Positions 32,234 to 44,639 of a stretch of DNA of 64,000 nt are shown here, piece after piece. Each line of letters begins with the position of its first letter. Within the stretch, counting starts at the first letter, position 1. A model generated the notes under the pieces. That model saw nothing but the letters and a program-made list of their open reading frames with translations, had not been told where the DNA came from and did no database searches. Both the position numbers and the translations under genes were made by a program. Source of the stretch: Anodontia alba (Eukaryota; Mollusca; Bivalvia; Lucinida; Lucinidae); contig OZ024828.1 in NCBI GenBank assembly GCA_964016985.1, positions 30,023,129 to 30,087,128 on the forward strand. Reading direction: 5' to 3'.

Positions 32234-32463
32234 TTAAGGGGTAAAGGAAATGAATACAGTTTCAGGGACATGCAATTCTGTCAAAATCGTTTTGCCTCCT
32301 TTCTGAAATGAGGTCATCTCTAAAGACTTTGATCTTTCATTACTTTTAGAGAACTCCCCTTTTCAGAAGGTGATGGATGTGCAGGAAAGCAAACTGGAAG
32401 TCAGAAAAGTTATTTTTCATGTAAAATGGCGGAAAATCTAACAAGTGTATCCGGTTCCCTTAA
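32234..32463. mobile_element. T5 MITE, TTAA-flanked
   Basis: TTAA at 32234-32237 and 32460-32463; right end 'AAGTGTATCCGGTTCCCTTAA' minus one base is the clearest T5 terminus. Contains 'GAACTCCCCTTTTCAGAAGG'. Confidence 0.7.
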
Positions 32464-32489
32464 GCAGCCTTGTTTCATACGTCTTTAGG

Positions 32490-32870
32490 TACTCGGCCGA
32501 CCTCTCAAATATTAAACAAGCCCATGTATACAGGATCAGTTTTCTGTGAAACAAACATAAGTGAAGATATATAAAAGAAGGAAAAATGGGGAACAAACAA
32601 TGACATAACAAACGCCACATATGATACCATATGATATATTTTTGAAGAGTCAATCAACTCGCAAACATAGAAGAACTGTACAAAAAGAACTGCCTTGGAA
32701 CGGACAGAAGGAAAATTACTGATAGAGGGATCGTGGTGTAAACCAGCTCCACCCGTGCAAAACCCCACACCTGATTCCGATGCAGCTACAAATTACAAAC
32801 AAAAGTTCGGTCGGCATATGGGGCATCTACCTCATTTATGAAACACCACAGTGAAACATATATTCACAAA
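32490..32870 (-). repeat. G-family repeat copy
   Basis: 'AACAAACAATGACATAACAA', 'AACGCCACATATGATA' and 'CTTGGAACGGACAG' resemble 30195-30300 and 39100-39145. No conserved reading frame. Confidence 0.45.
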
Positions 32871-32878
32871 CACTGTTA

Positions 32879-33158
32879 CATTACGAAAACATGCCTATTC
32901 AAATATATTGAAAATGTCACCACCAAAAAAATGAAAATTTTAAGATAAAAAATTCTGATATTTTTCATATTTCTGCTCAAAACATAGATTGTGGGTACTC
33001 GTTAGAACCGCCTCACCGAGGCGGTTCTAACGAGTACCCACAATCTATGTTTTTGAGCTGAAATAAGAAAAATAATGTATACCTCTGTAAACCCCAGTTC
33101 TACTATATAAAAGTGGGGTTTAAAGGGGTCAAAATTATATAGGCATGTTTTCGTGATG
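32879..33158. mobile_element. P1 multi-hairpin MITE, copy 6, best core
   Basis: 'CATTACGAAAACATGCCTAT' to 'ATAGGCATGTTTTCGTGATG'. The core stem from 'AACATAGATTGTGGGTACTC' through 'GTTAGAACCGCCTC' to the ACC loop is a perfect ~34-bp dyad. Flanking 'GTAAACCCCAG' hairpin intact. Confidence 0.88.
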
Positions 33159-34173
33159 ATAGAACCCAGCAAAGTGCACACCGGAAATCTGAAGACAGAA
33201 TGCAAGGAAACCAGAAACAGAACAATGATGAGTCCGACCACAGACATCGACAGTCAGGCGCCAACCATCTGAAACCGATTAGGGAGGGAGTCGTCATTTA
33301 GTCTGAGGACCAACACACCATCTTGCAATTTAAGACCGAACTTGTGATGCTGTAGGAGAATGAACGTTACAACAAAAGAAAGGAAAGTCTGTAGGACAGA
33401 TGTAGGCGAAACGCTTGACATACAAGTTCTACGGCATTTAACACCTTCTGATGGCACAATTCTTCTAATGGCATATCTTAAAACTCAGCCTACTCTCCCT
33501 TCACGTCTTGACTCAGATATCAATCATATTAGACTATTTGTACGAAAAGTTCCATTCATCAATAAAGGAATCGATATGTGCAGGATATTTAGAGATCAAT
33601 CCGTGCTTCTGTTATGCCAGCTAATTTAACAAACACTCTGAATGACCCATTATTTGATAGAGACATAATAAGTCTATTCAGAATAAATCATTTTAATAAA
33701 ATAGTCTCGGATCTTGATTTTTGGACTAATGTTCCTGAATCACTGAATTACACTAAAAATATTAGTGTCCAGCGATTGACAATTTTACATGTGCCTCTTA
33801 TTATTTGAAAATTACTCAGACTCTTAAATCCGCTTAATTATCTACAACGGGCCGAAATACGCTACTCTACCCACGTCGACTTCATTAATGTCGGATAGAA
33901 ATTGATGGTGCTTTACAGGAATTCTGTAAATGCTGATGTAAACGAGAGCATGTTAAGCTGAACGCTTTAAGTAATTGGGAATTCAGTTTTCTTTTAAGTG
34001 TAGACCAACGCATTTCATTCTATTCTAAAATACTGGTCAGATTTCTTTTTCTTTTCGCCACCTGAAGCATGGTATCCAAGACTTCAATAGGAAGTTTGTT
34101 TAGTATAATAGTTTTGAAGATATCCAGGTATATCCAGAATTACAATTCTTAGCCTACCAATGACACCAAGAGG
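33159..34173. other. Non-coding stretch with small unrecognised ORFs
   Basis: 33160-33300 resembles other G copies ('CACAGACATCGACAGTCAGG' versus 'CACAGACAATGATAGTCAGG' at 30561). Plus ORFs 33360-33629 and 33614-33808 are adjacent in different frames and might be one frame-shifted relic of a coding element; I recognise no domain. Confidence 0.35.
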
Positions 34174-34388
34174 ACATTACGAAAACACGCCTATTCAAAT
34201 ATATTGAAAATTTCACCAGCAAACACCACTTTTATATAGTAAAACTGGAGTTTACAGGGGTATACATTATATTTCTTGTTTCTGCTCAAAAACATAGATA
34301 TGAAAAATATCAGATTTTTTTATCTGAAAATTTTCATTTTTTGGTGGTAAAACTTTCAGTATATATGAATAGGCATGTTTTCGTAATG
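34174..34388. mobile_element. P1 MITE, rearranged, core arm lost
   Basis: Both ends are of the same type: 'CATTACGAAAACACGCCTAT' with 'TCAAATATATTGAAAATTTC' on the left, and its inverted match on the right. In intact copies only one end has this. The core keeps 'CTGCTCAAAAACATAGAT' and then jumps to 'ATGAAAAATATCAG', lacking the whole palindrome tip. Confidence 0.8.

Positions 34389-35607
<1,219 letters not shown>

Positions 35608-35668
<61 letters not shown>
35608..35668. repeat. (TA)n microsatellite at the LINE 3' end
   Basis: About 60 bases of TA that stop exactly where LINE copy 1 begins (minus strand), so it may be or derive from the element's 3' tail. Confidence 0.9.
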
Positions 35669-35669
<1 letters not shown>

Positions 35670-38300
35670 TTCGTCTGTCATTACTGACAATGTGACAATG
35701 ACCAATGCTAATCAAATGCGTGGTGTTATTATTTGTGTGTTCTAAGATTATTTGTGTGCTTATGAGACCAATCTTAGCTCTAAACTGCCTGTTGCAGATA
35801 GCACAAGAGAGGTCTGAGGAAGAATGTCCTGTTTGTGATGCCTTAGGTCTGGCTTTCCGCTGCGCACATTTCTGCTCAGCTTCGGTAATTCTGTTTGCTT
35901 CGTATTCACCAGCACACCTTCTCATGATGCCTCGCCACTTTGGTCGATCCTGTGCAATCTCTTCCCACGACTCTGTTGGTATGTTGAAGTCTTTAAGGGA
36001 GGCTTTGAGGGTGTTCTTGTATCGCTTCTTCGCTTCCATAAAGGGAACGTTTTCTTATTTGTAATTCTCCATAGAGGATTTTCTTTGGCAAACGTTCATC
36101 AGGCATTCTGGTAACATGGCCTGTCCATCCTAACTGTGCCAATTTCAGAAGAGTATGTACACTCTGCATCCCTGCCCTTTTCAGGACTTCTGTGCCTAGA
36201 ATCCGGTCTTGCCACTTGATCTTTAGAAGTTTTCTAAGACAGCTTGTATGGAAGTGGTTCAGTCTTTTGGCATGCCAATGATAAACTGTCCAAAAAAAGT
36301 AAGAGAAATATTTCGCATGAGTAAAACAGTGTTGGCAGCACCACAGATCTGTATACTTTCCACTTTGTGTCACGTCTGATTCCACTCCGATCCCAAATAC
36401 TTCCAAGCAGTCGGCCAAATGCTGCACTAGCTTTGGCAACCCTGGCATTGACTTCATCATCAATGTGCACAACTCTAGACAGTGTGCTTCCAAGGTAGGT
36501 GAACTTGTCTACCACTTGCAATCATTGACCTTTCAATTTGATGGCAGCCAAGTGCTGGCTTATATACTACCCCAGTCTTTTTGATGCTGATTGTGAGATC
36601 ATAGCTGCCCCATGAATCGGATACTTGATCCGCACCTTGTTGCATTTCTCTTCTGTTGGAGCACCCTTTGCCAAGTCATCAGCAAAAAGGAACTCGTCTA
36701 GCACCTCTGTCTGCACCTTCAATTTAGCTTGCAATCTTTTTAGGTTGTAAAGTTTCCCGTCAAAGCAATACCTAATAGGTATACCATTGTCACCATCCTG
36801 GAAAGCATCTATAAACATGGCAGTTAACATCATGGTGAACAGTACACAGCCTTGCTTAACTCCATTTGTCATAGGGAATGGATCAGAAAACTCGCCATCA
36901 GTTTGGACACCTTGCAAGCATACCATTGTGGAAATGCCGCACCATTGCTATGAATTTGGCAGGTCAACCAAACTTTGCCATAATTTTTCAAAGTCCCTCA
37001 CAACTCACTGTGTCAAATGCTTTGGTAAGGTCGACAAAGGTCATGTAGAGGTCCGCATTCTATTCCTGGCATTTCTCTTGAAGCTGTCTTGCTGTGAAGA
37101 TCATGTCTATTGTTCCTCTGTCTTTCCTGGATCCACACTGGCTTTCTGGTAGAAGCCCTGACTGTTCAAGTTGTTCATTTAATCGATTCAGTAGGACTCT
37201 TCCCAGCAATTGACAATAAAGACATGCATCGATGATTGTCACAATAAAGAGATGCATCGATGATTGTCACAGACTTGAGGATTCCCTTTCCTTTTGAGTA
37301 GGTGGATAATTGTTGCATCCTTGAATTCTTGAGGGATGGCTTCTTTTCTCCACATAATGTGAAATAACTCTGTCAGTTTCTCTGCAACTGGAGGACCCCC
37401 TGCTTTGTAGATCTATGCAGGTATTGCATCTGATCCTAGAGTCTTGCCAGATGACAAGAGTTTTATTGGTTTTATTGTTTCAGAAACGGTTTGGAACTCA
37501 TCAAGTAGCGGTTATATTCCACATGTGGTACTCTGTTGATAGCTTCATCATTGATATGGGCCGATTAAGAGTCCATTAGAGTTCACACATTCCATGCGCC
37601 GATGGTTAAAGGTATCATCTTTGTCTTCTTTTTTCTTGTTCGACCGCTAAGTGGGATCCCCGCTGTTCGCGGTTAACCAGCCAGGAGTTTTGAAGCAGGC
37701 AATTGTTTAGGGCACCTTTTCTAGCCCCTTCCCCATGCTAAGAGGGTGAGAAGTGCGATCCTAAAAAGGTCTGCTCAGTCGCTCAGTTCGGCTGCCGAAT
37801 TCCCTGCATTGCTTCATTCTTAAGGAAAGCGACCAAAAAGAACCAACCCGCCTGTGTGCAGCTTCCACTGTTTCCTCACCTGCTGCTTCGCCGCTCGCCC
37901 ATCGCCACAGGGCTTTGTATGACTTGCATATGTATGCTTGCTGTGACTGTGTGTTGATGATTAAGATAACATGCGCTGTGAATTGGATTAGTGAGGGAGA
38001 GGCGCGCAATCAACCTCACTCTCTCGTCCTGACCTAGCTGGATCCAGAGGCAAGACGGTGTCAGGACATCTGGAGCTAAGCCCGGTGGATGACCATGACT
38101 TCTGTTGTGCCTTGTCATGCTCTCCATGCTCCACAACATGCCGCTGCATCGCCGTTTGGGAGTTGAATCATAGTAATGCTTTCCTCCGCCCTAGCTGCCG
38201 AAGCAGACTTTACATAACTGGAACAGGCATATCCAGATATGCAGTTTTTTTTGTTTGGAGTTGCCAACTCCTAGATGGATTGCCGACCAGGGCTTGAGAG
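35669..38300 (-). mobile_element. Non-LTR retrotransposon (LINE), defective copy 1
   Basis: Minus strand, in order: 5' UTR-like region (38300-37640); start of an endonuclease 'LTIGAWNV' then a stop (37583-37585) and 'TLMDS'; an abrupt jump at about 37555 that removes the rest of the endonuclease; reverse transcriptase (RT) with 'LLPESQCGSRKDRGTIDMIF', 'TNGVKQGCVL' and the catalytic 'FLFADDLAKG' (DD at 36675-36680); C-terminal 'YLGSTLSRVVHIDDEVNARV'; and a C2H2-like knuckle 'CAICNRQF' near the end. Many frameshifts and stops, plus a 28-bp tandem duplication at 37213-37268. Clade (RTE- or similar) not assigned. Inactive. Confidence 0.9.
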
Positions 38301-38569
38301 CTCCAACTACCCCAGATATTCAGATACACAGATTCAGTTAACAGCTATACAGAAGCAGTAACTTAAGTGTCGTATGTATCCAATAATCGAATATATAATA
38401 AATACTGCACCAAAACATAATCTCATCCCTGTGGTGAACAACATAGGTAATGCACGACTGCGAGGACACGAAAAATAAATTAAACTAATAAGGAGGGAAA
38501 TAAATCTAAACTAAAGCTATGTTTGGGCTTTATTTCTATTACCTTCCTTTACACTAGCACATAACAGTA
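38301..38569. other. Non-coding stretch
   Basis: Flank of the LINE; no gene or repeat recognised. Confidence 0.5.
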
Positions 38570-38842
38570 CCCGACTAGCAATCTATTTAAATCTATATCG
38601 GACCGTTATCGGCCTGACAGGAATCCTATCGGGCCGAAAACGATCCTTTATAGATACATTGATTGATTGTGTTGGGGTTTTACGACATATCAACCCTTGG
38701 GGGTCATTTTGTGGCGTCTCCAAGAGAAAGGGAGAAGACAGACGGAAGAGATATTAGGGAGATGAAATAGATACACGACACCTTCGCCTCACCCAGCCAT
38801 CCCAGCTCCACCCATTATAGATACAAGCAGATGCTACCTGGG
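38570..38842. mobile_element. CTAGC MITE split by an R1 retroposon
   Basis: 'CCCGACTAGCAATCTATTTA' with inner 'CGGCCTGACAGGAATCCTAT' and 'CGGGCCGAAAACGATCC' on the left; after the insert, 'TACAAGCAGATGCTACCTGG' completes the palindrome. Removing 38659-38814 and one TSD copy restores a ~106-bp element like the others. Confidence 0.8.
38659..38814 (-). mobile_element. R1 retroposon, internally deleted, with TSD
   Basis: Starts 'TTGATTGATTGTGTTGGGGT' and ends 'CTCACCCAGCCATCCCAGCT...'; the TSD TTATAGATACA is at 38648-38658 and 38815-38825. About 130 bases of the middle are missing compared with 40495-40782. Confidence 0.85.
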
Positions 38843-38899
38843 TATATATATCTTGCAGACGCATTTGTCATCTAGACGTGAAATAAGTCAGTTAACATT

Positions 38900-39150
38900 A
38901 GGTTGTTTGTAAATACCTGGTCGTACCATAACAGTAAACATTTCTCCTTCCTCATATTACAAACTGGGACGAAGTCGGTGCTCTGCTAGCTTTCAGCACT
39001 AATTTGATATGGGGATACCCACGAAATATGGAAGGCAACCGCCCCAAGCACCAGATAATAGTTGAATGGCATGAAATGGCAGCATTCAAATGACAACAGA
39101 AAGAACCAACGAAGAGTAACTAGAAATACGGTCTTGGAACGGACTTAAAC
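38900..39150 (-). repeat. Possible G-family relic
   Basis: 'AGAGTAACTAGAAATACGGT' and 'CTTGGAACGGAC' recall 32680-32705. Weak. Confidence 0.3.
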
Positions 39151-39152
39151 CC

Positions 39153-39394
39153 GGGCCCAGTTGTTCAGAACTAACGATGTTGTTAGGTAACGTATCGTTA
39201 AAACTTTGATCATTAAATATGGCATATCAGCTAATACATTTGATAAAAAAATGTGAGTAACTTTTGCACTTGCAAAAACTACTCACATTTTTCAGCAAAA
39301 ATACCTGTGAATTAGATTTGTACGTACTAGAACAGATAACATTTTGACCACTAACGAGCTCGTTAAGCTAACGATGCTTTGAACAACTGGGCCC
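39153..39394. mobile_element. MITE with GGGCCCAGTTGTTCA ends
   Basis: Inverted ends 'GGGCCCAGTTGTTCAGAACT' and 'CTTTGAACAACTGGGCCC'; subterminal 'CTAACGATGTTGTTAGGTAA' and 'GTTAAGCTAACGATG' also pair. A central hairpin has arms 'AAAATGTGAGTAACTTTTGC' / 'GCAAAAACTACTCACATTTT'. Only copy in the window; superfamily not assigned since no TSD is clear. Confidence 0.8.
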
Positions 39395-39497
39395 TGGTGT
39401 TTTCCCTCTTCCTTTACCCTGATACTCATCTAGCTAAATATAGTTAGTTCTTCGTTTCGCACAGTGAGGTTCTGTGACTCATCTGTGGATCAATAAT

Positions 39498-39499
<2 letters not shown>

Positions 39500-39529
<30 letters not shown>
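39500..39529. repeat. (AC)n microsatellite
   Basis: About 15 AC units. Confidence 0.95.
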
Positions 39530-39530
<1 letters not shown>

Positions 39531-39560
39531 CACCTTCGCAAACAACAATGAAATAGAGGC

Positions 39561-39753
39561 GATAGCTTTAACAGACTGAATCAGAGCAAAAAAAAAAAAA
39601 AACAAAACAAAACAAACAACAATACCACAAGTATAATCACGTTGAGATTGAACACAGACCAGTATGGTCAGGCACAAATGGCCAGACATTAGTCTTGACC
39701 TGATAGCTTTAACAGACTGAATCAGAGCAAAAAAAAAAAAACAAAAAAAAAAA

Positions 39754-39786
<33 letters not shown>

Positions 39787-39874
39787 AAACAACAATACCA
39801 CAAGTATAATCACGTTGAGATTGAACACAGACCAGTATGGTCAGGCACAAATGGCCAGACATTAGTCTTGACCT
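39561..39874. repeat. Direct tandem duplication, 141/173-bp units
   Basis: 'GATAGCTTTAACAGACTGAA' begins units at 39561 and 39702. The units appear identical ('CCACAAGTATAATCACGTTG', 'GGTCAGGCACAAATGGCCAG') except in the A-rich run, which is 14 A in the first and over 50 A-rich bases in the second. A recent duplication or an assembly effect. Confidence 0.9.
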
Positions 39875-40172
39875 GATAAAATGGGATGATTGTCCGGCAT
39901 ATTTTAGATTTCTTGACTTCGATATAAACTAACCTAGAATGTCCTGAAACGGGGATCAAAACTGTTTCTACAGATAATAAACTTGGAAAAATTTAGTGGC
40001 TGTTCAATTTTCTTAATGCAATATGTCATTTTCATTGTAGTAACTACCTTCAATTTACTTTCTTCTAATTAGCAAAATACCATTCAGAAAAATTATTCAG
40101 AAAAAAATCCAACCAACAGCGGCAGAATAATCACAACCTGGTTTGCATAAAATCTTAACATTCACTAAGTGC
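39875..40172. other. Short non-coding stretch
   Basis: Nothing recognised between the tandem duplication and the TSD of LINE copy 2. Confidence 0.5.
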
Positions 40173-40184
40173 AACCAGACGGAT

Positions 40185-41798
40185 TCTCTTGTTCGTCTGT
40201 CATTTCTGACAATGACCAATCCTAATCAACTGTGTGATGTGTTATTATTTGTATGTTCTAAGATGGCTGATGAGACCAATCGTAGCTCTAAACTGCCTGT
40301 TGCACATAGAACAAGAGAGGTCTGAGGAAGAAAGCTCTGTTGGTGATGCCTTAGCTCTGGCTTTCTGCTGTGCACGTTTCTGCTCGGCTTTGCTGATTTT
40401 TTTTGCTTCGTATTCACCAGCTCCCCTTTTTATGAGCCTTGTCACTTTGTACGATCTTGTGCAATCTGTTCCCATGACTCTGTTGGTATGTTGATTGATT
40501 GTGTTGGGGTTTAACGACACGTCAACCCTTGTGGGTCATTTTGTGTCGTCTCCCAGAGAAAGGGAGAAAAGAGACAGAAGAGATAGCAGAAGAGATGAAA
40601 GAGAGGGACAGGGAAGAAAGAGGAACAGGAATGAAAGTGAAGAAACAGAAGAAATAGAAACATCACCTCCCTACCCCTACCTGCTACAAGGATAGCAGGC
40701 CTTGCCCAACTGTAAGCCAATATTAGCTGGACGCCCTCGTGACATAAGATACATGACACCTTCGCACCACCCGACCACCCCCCTGTTGGTATGTTGAAGT
40801 CTTTAAAGGAGGCTTAGAGGATGTCCTTGTATCGCTTCTTCTGACCACCATGGGAGCGTTTTCCTACTTGAAGTTCTCCATAGAGGATTTTCTTTGGCAA
40901 ACGTTCATCAGGCATTCTGGTGACATGGCCTGTCCATCTTAACTGTGCCAATTCCAGAAGAGTATGTATACTCTGCATCCCTGCCCTTTTCAGGACTTCT
41001 GTGTCTGGGATCCTGTCTTGCCACTTTTCTGAGACAGCTTGTATGGAAGTGGTTCAGTCTTTTGGCATGCCGTTGGTAAACTGTCCAAGTTTCGCATGCG
41101 TATAATAGTATTGGCAGCACTACCGATCTATATACTTTCAGCTTTGTGTCAAGTCTGATTCCACTTCGGTCCCAAATACTTCCACGTAGCCGGCCAAATG
41201 CTGCACTAGCTTTTGCAATTCTAGCATTGACTTCATCATCAATGTGCACAACTCTAGACAATGTGCTTCCAAGGTAGGTGAACTTGTCTACCACTTGCAG
41301 TCGTTGACCTTTCACTGTGATGGTAGGCTCCTTGTAAGGCTTTCCAGGTGCTGGCTGATATACTACCTCAGTCTTTTTGATGCTGATTGTGATATCATAG
41401 CTGTCTCATGAATCAGATACTTGATCCACACCTTTTTGCATTTTCTCTTCTGTTGGAGTACCCTTTGCCATGTCATCAGCAAAGAGGAACTCGTCTAACA
41501 CCTCTGTCTGCACCTTAGATTTAGCTTGCGACCTTCTTAGGCTGAAAAGTTTCCCATCAAAGCGATACCTAATAGGTACATGTATACCATTGTCACCATC
41601 CTGGAAAGCATCTGTAAGCATGGCAGAAAACATCATGCTGAATAGTGTTGAAGTTAGGACACAGCCTTGCTAAACTCCATTTGTCACAGGATATGACGGT
41701 CAGGAAATGGATCAGAAAACTCACCATCATTTTGGACCCTTGCAAGCATACCATCATGGAACTGCCGCACCATTGCTGTGAATTTGGCAGGACAACCA
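40185..41798 (-). mobile_element. LINE copy 2, 5'-truncated, with TSD
   Basis: Same family as copy 1. The minus strand holds the distal RT: 'VLDEFLFADDMAKGTPTEEK' (DD at 41472-41477), 'QVVDKFTYLGSTLSRVVHID', 'RSVVLPILLYACETW', and the C-terminal 'LSCSMCNRQFRATIGLISH' zinc-knuckle-like segment. It is cut off 5' of the RT core, and the 12-bp TSD AACCAGACGGAT lies at 40173-40184 and 41799-41810, the signature of incomplete target-primed reverse transcription. An R1 retroposon is inserted at 40495-40782. Frameshifts make it inactive. Confidence 0.92.
40495..40782 (-). mobile_element. R1 retroposon, complete, nested in LINE copy 2
   Basis: 288 bp. Plus-strand order: 'TTGATTGTGTTGGGGTTTAA', 'GGTCATTTTGTGTCGTCTCC', purine-rich middle, 'CTGCTACAAGGATAGCAGGC', and end 'CACCTTCGCACCACCCGACC'. 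TSD CTGTTGGTATGTTGA at 40480-40494 and 40783-40797; joining the flanks restores the LINE sequence seen in copy 1. The 5' end ('GGTCGGGTGGTGCGAAGG' on minus) weakly resembles a tRNA A box, but no B box was found. Confidence 0.92.
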
Positions 41799-41810
41799 AA
41801 CCAGACGGAT

Positions 41811-43076
41811 ATCACTTTAATAGTAAGCTGCTCAGTATGTTCATATGATTAACCCATTTATGCCTAGTATCCCTGAAATGGGATCGAGGTAAACAGTATA
41901 GATCCAGATGACACGCAGAAAATTATATGAAATGACAAAAACAAATAATGTAATCGCAAATGCAAGGCATGGTGTTTCTCACATTGCTGTGACAATTACG
42001 GCATCTTCATCAGCAAAGAGGCGATTCTAAGAGTATACTAAACATACCATTATTTTATAGAAGATTGATTATCGCCATTTGCTTCCTGACCTGGCACAGA
42101 ATTAATCCTCAGTGGCTCGAACTACCCATGTCTCAAGCAATTTCAATGTTCCGAAAGATGTTCGAGCCATTGAAGTTCGACTGTATCTGAGGCAACTGCT
42201 ATGAATCAGTTGACAGAATGAGATTCTAAACCAAGAAGCCCTGAAAAAGGCAACACATGTAATGTCATTTATCCACAAGCTTCCGAATCACACACAGTTA
42301 AGATGGATTACAATAAACTCTGCACATATTGATAGATAGATGATTTGGAATAAAGTTTTCAACAGACTGTACCTGTCCTAAATCGAACGAACACCCAAGG
42401 CAATGCCCTCTCTGGTGGACAAGCAGGCTGGTCTAGATATTCACTGCTTAGAATAACCTCTTATAAATTCTACTATACAATGACTGAGAGTAAATGTTTT
42501 CATTGCAAAACATAATTAAGCTGCGCGATTTCTAATATAGGCAACTCTCTTTATACCAACAATCGATACAACGGCAAAATTCGTTATGATGACAATTTGA
42601 CTGTCATGAAACCTTCGCTCAAGAGACAACAATTAGCCACAAATTAAGCATGAATATTGTATTTAATATTTTTAAGAAACATATATTTTGGATATTTGTT
42701 ATAACTGCTTCAGTGAGGCAATTCTAATAAATATCCAAAACACGTTCTATGAGGAAATAAGAACAAAACAAGACGTCTCTTACATATCGATTTGCTCATT
42801 AAGTATTCTGTACAACAACAAATTCATTTTATTGGCATCGTCTTTGGGAACAAATGCTGTCGTTGGAACGAGGGTTCACTGTAGTTTAAAGAAACAAATG
42901 CATGGGAGGCAACTCTGTCAAAAATGTGTTGTTTTATTCTGAAAATGTGTCTACTGTATAAGGAAAATACTTGCACCCAAATGAATCTTTCTTTATACAA
43001 AAGACCACTATTGAGAAGGGGTTGGTGTGGAAGAAAACAAACAGGAATTCGTTCACGGTGTGTTAGTGGTGATAAA
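41811..43076. other. Non-coding stretch with MITE fragments
   Basis: 'TTAACCCATTTATGCCTAGT' at 41850 is a T3-like left end. 'GGCTCGAACTACCCATG' ... 'GAAGTTCGACTGTA' (42115-42191) and 'GGAACGAGGGTTCACTGTAG' (42866) look like pogo-type ends. 42685-42770 is a decayed P core. 42887-43075 is a partial T5 ('GGGAGGCAACTCTGTCAAAA'). No gene. Confidence 0.4.
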
Positions 43077-43356
43077 CATCACGAAAACATGCCTATATAA
43101 CTTTGACCCCCTTAAACCCACTTTTATATAGTAAAACTGGGATTTACAGGGGTATACATTATTTTTCTTAATTTTGCTCGAAAACATAGATTGTGGTACT
43201 CGTTAGAACCGCCTCTCCGAGGCGGTTCTAACGAGTACACACAATCTATGTTTTTAAGCATATTAAGAAATCTATCAGAATTTTTTTATCTGAAAAAATT
43301 TTCAGCTTTTGGACATGGATTTTTCTATATATTTGAATAAGTGTTTTTTCGTAATG
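43077..43356. mobile_element. P1 multi-hairpin MITE, copy 8
   Basis: 'CATCACGAAAACATGCCTAT' to 'TTGAATAAGTGTTTTTTCGTAATG'-type end. Core arms 'GTACTCGTTAGAACCGCCTC' and 'GAGGCGGTTCTAACGAGTAC' pair perfectly; outer flanks have single-base losses. Confidence 0.85.
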
Positions 43357-43993
43357 AATACTTTATTGAATTAAGAAAGCAGAACAAGAAAGAGAGAATA
43401 TACAAAGTCAATAATTGTACTTCAGAAGAAAACAAACTACGTTGAATGTTCTGATCAGACAGCGGTTCTTTCTTCTAGTGATTGTAAAACAGCAAGAAAT
43501 CAAAACAGCGGTGACTGCAAAACAACACGAAGTCAAGGGAGTACAATCATAGGAGTATGTTTTAGAGGAAGATACTGTACTAATTCCCTTTACCTCTGCT
43601 GTAAAGCATAAAGACTTAACACAAAGTCGGCCGCATTCAATAAAGCGAATCACTCGCCATACTTTTCCCAACGTATTTTACTTCTGCTCAAGTTCAAGTT
43701 CAAATTTTATTCAAGGCCCCTAACCGGGTCATAAGAATACAACAACATGAAAAAGTCATAAAACATAAAGAAATAAACAATACTTACCATTATATCTAAG
43801 AGGATCAAAAAGAAAGGAAACAAATGCACCTGCTCCCCCTCCCCCCTCCCCCACCGTCAGGAAAACAAAGAGGGTAATTTTAATAGGCATGTTTCAATAG
43901 GGATTCGTGTGTACACTTAATCAGTGAAGTTCAAGTCCAGAGTTATTGTTAATACTTGTATAAATTATGGCCGATCATGACTAGAATCCAGTG
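43357..43993. other. Non-coding stretch
   Basis: 'TTCAAGTTCAAATTTTATTC' at about 43695 resembles the 3' tail of a minus-strand retroelement, but no body was recognised. The minus ORF 43408-43671 shows no motif. Confidence 0.35.
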
Positions 43994-44150
43994 AATGGTT
44001 ATTGTAAACCCGTCTTCTGTGCCCTCAAATTAGAGAGTAGCCGTTATCCTCGTTGCCGAGACTTGATATTGATTCAAATACATTATATCATATTCATTAG
44101 GTTTATAAGGGATCGAATATGTCAACCCAGTAAACTTTTCCATATTTGTT
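43994..44150 (+). repeat. Dispersed repeat R7, copy 2
   Basis: 'GGTTATTGTAAACCCGTCTT', 'CTCAAATTAGAGAGTAGCCG', 'GAGACTTGATATTGATT': partner of 25930-26090. Confidence 0.6.
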
Positions 44151-44153
44151 TGT

Positions 44154-44639
<486 letters not shown>

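Noticed and set aside
33002..33247. ORF over P1 MITE as a conserved protein (similar ORFs recur at 5333 and 30568)
   Set aside because: The recurrence is due to the repeated non-coding P1 element; both strands read alike because of the palindrome.
35993..36926. Functional reverse transcriptase gene
   Set aside because: Frame breaks, stops and the missing endonuclease show a dead LINE.
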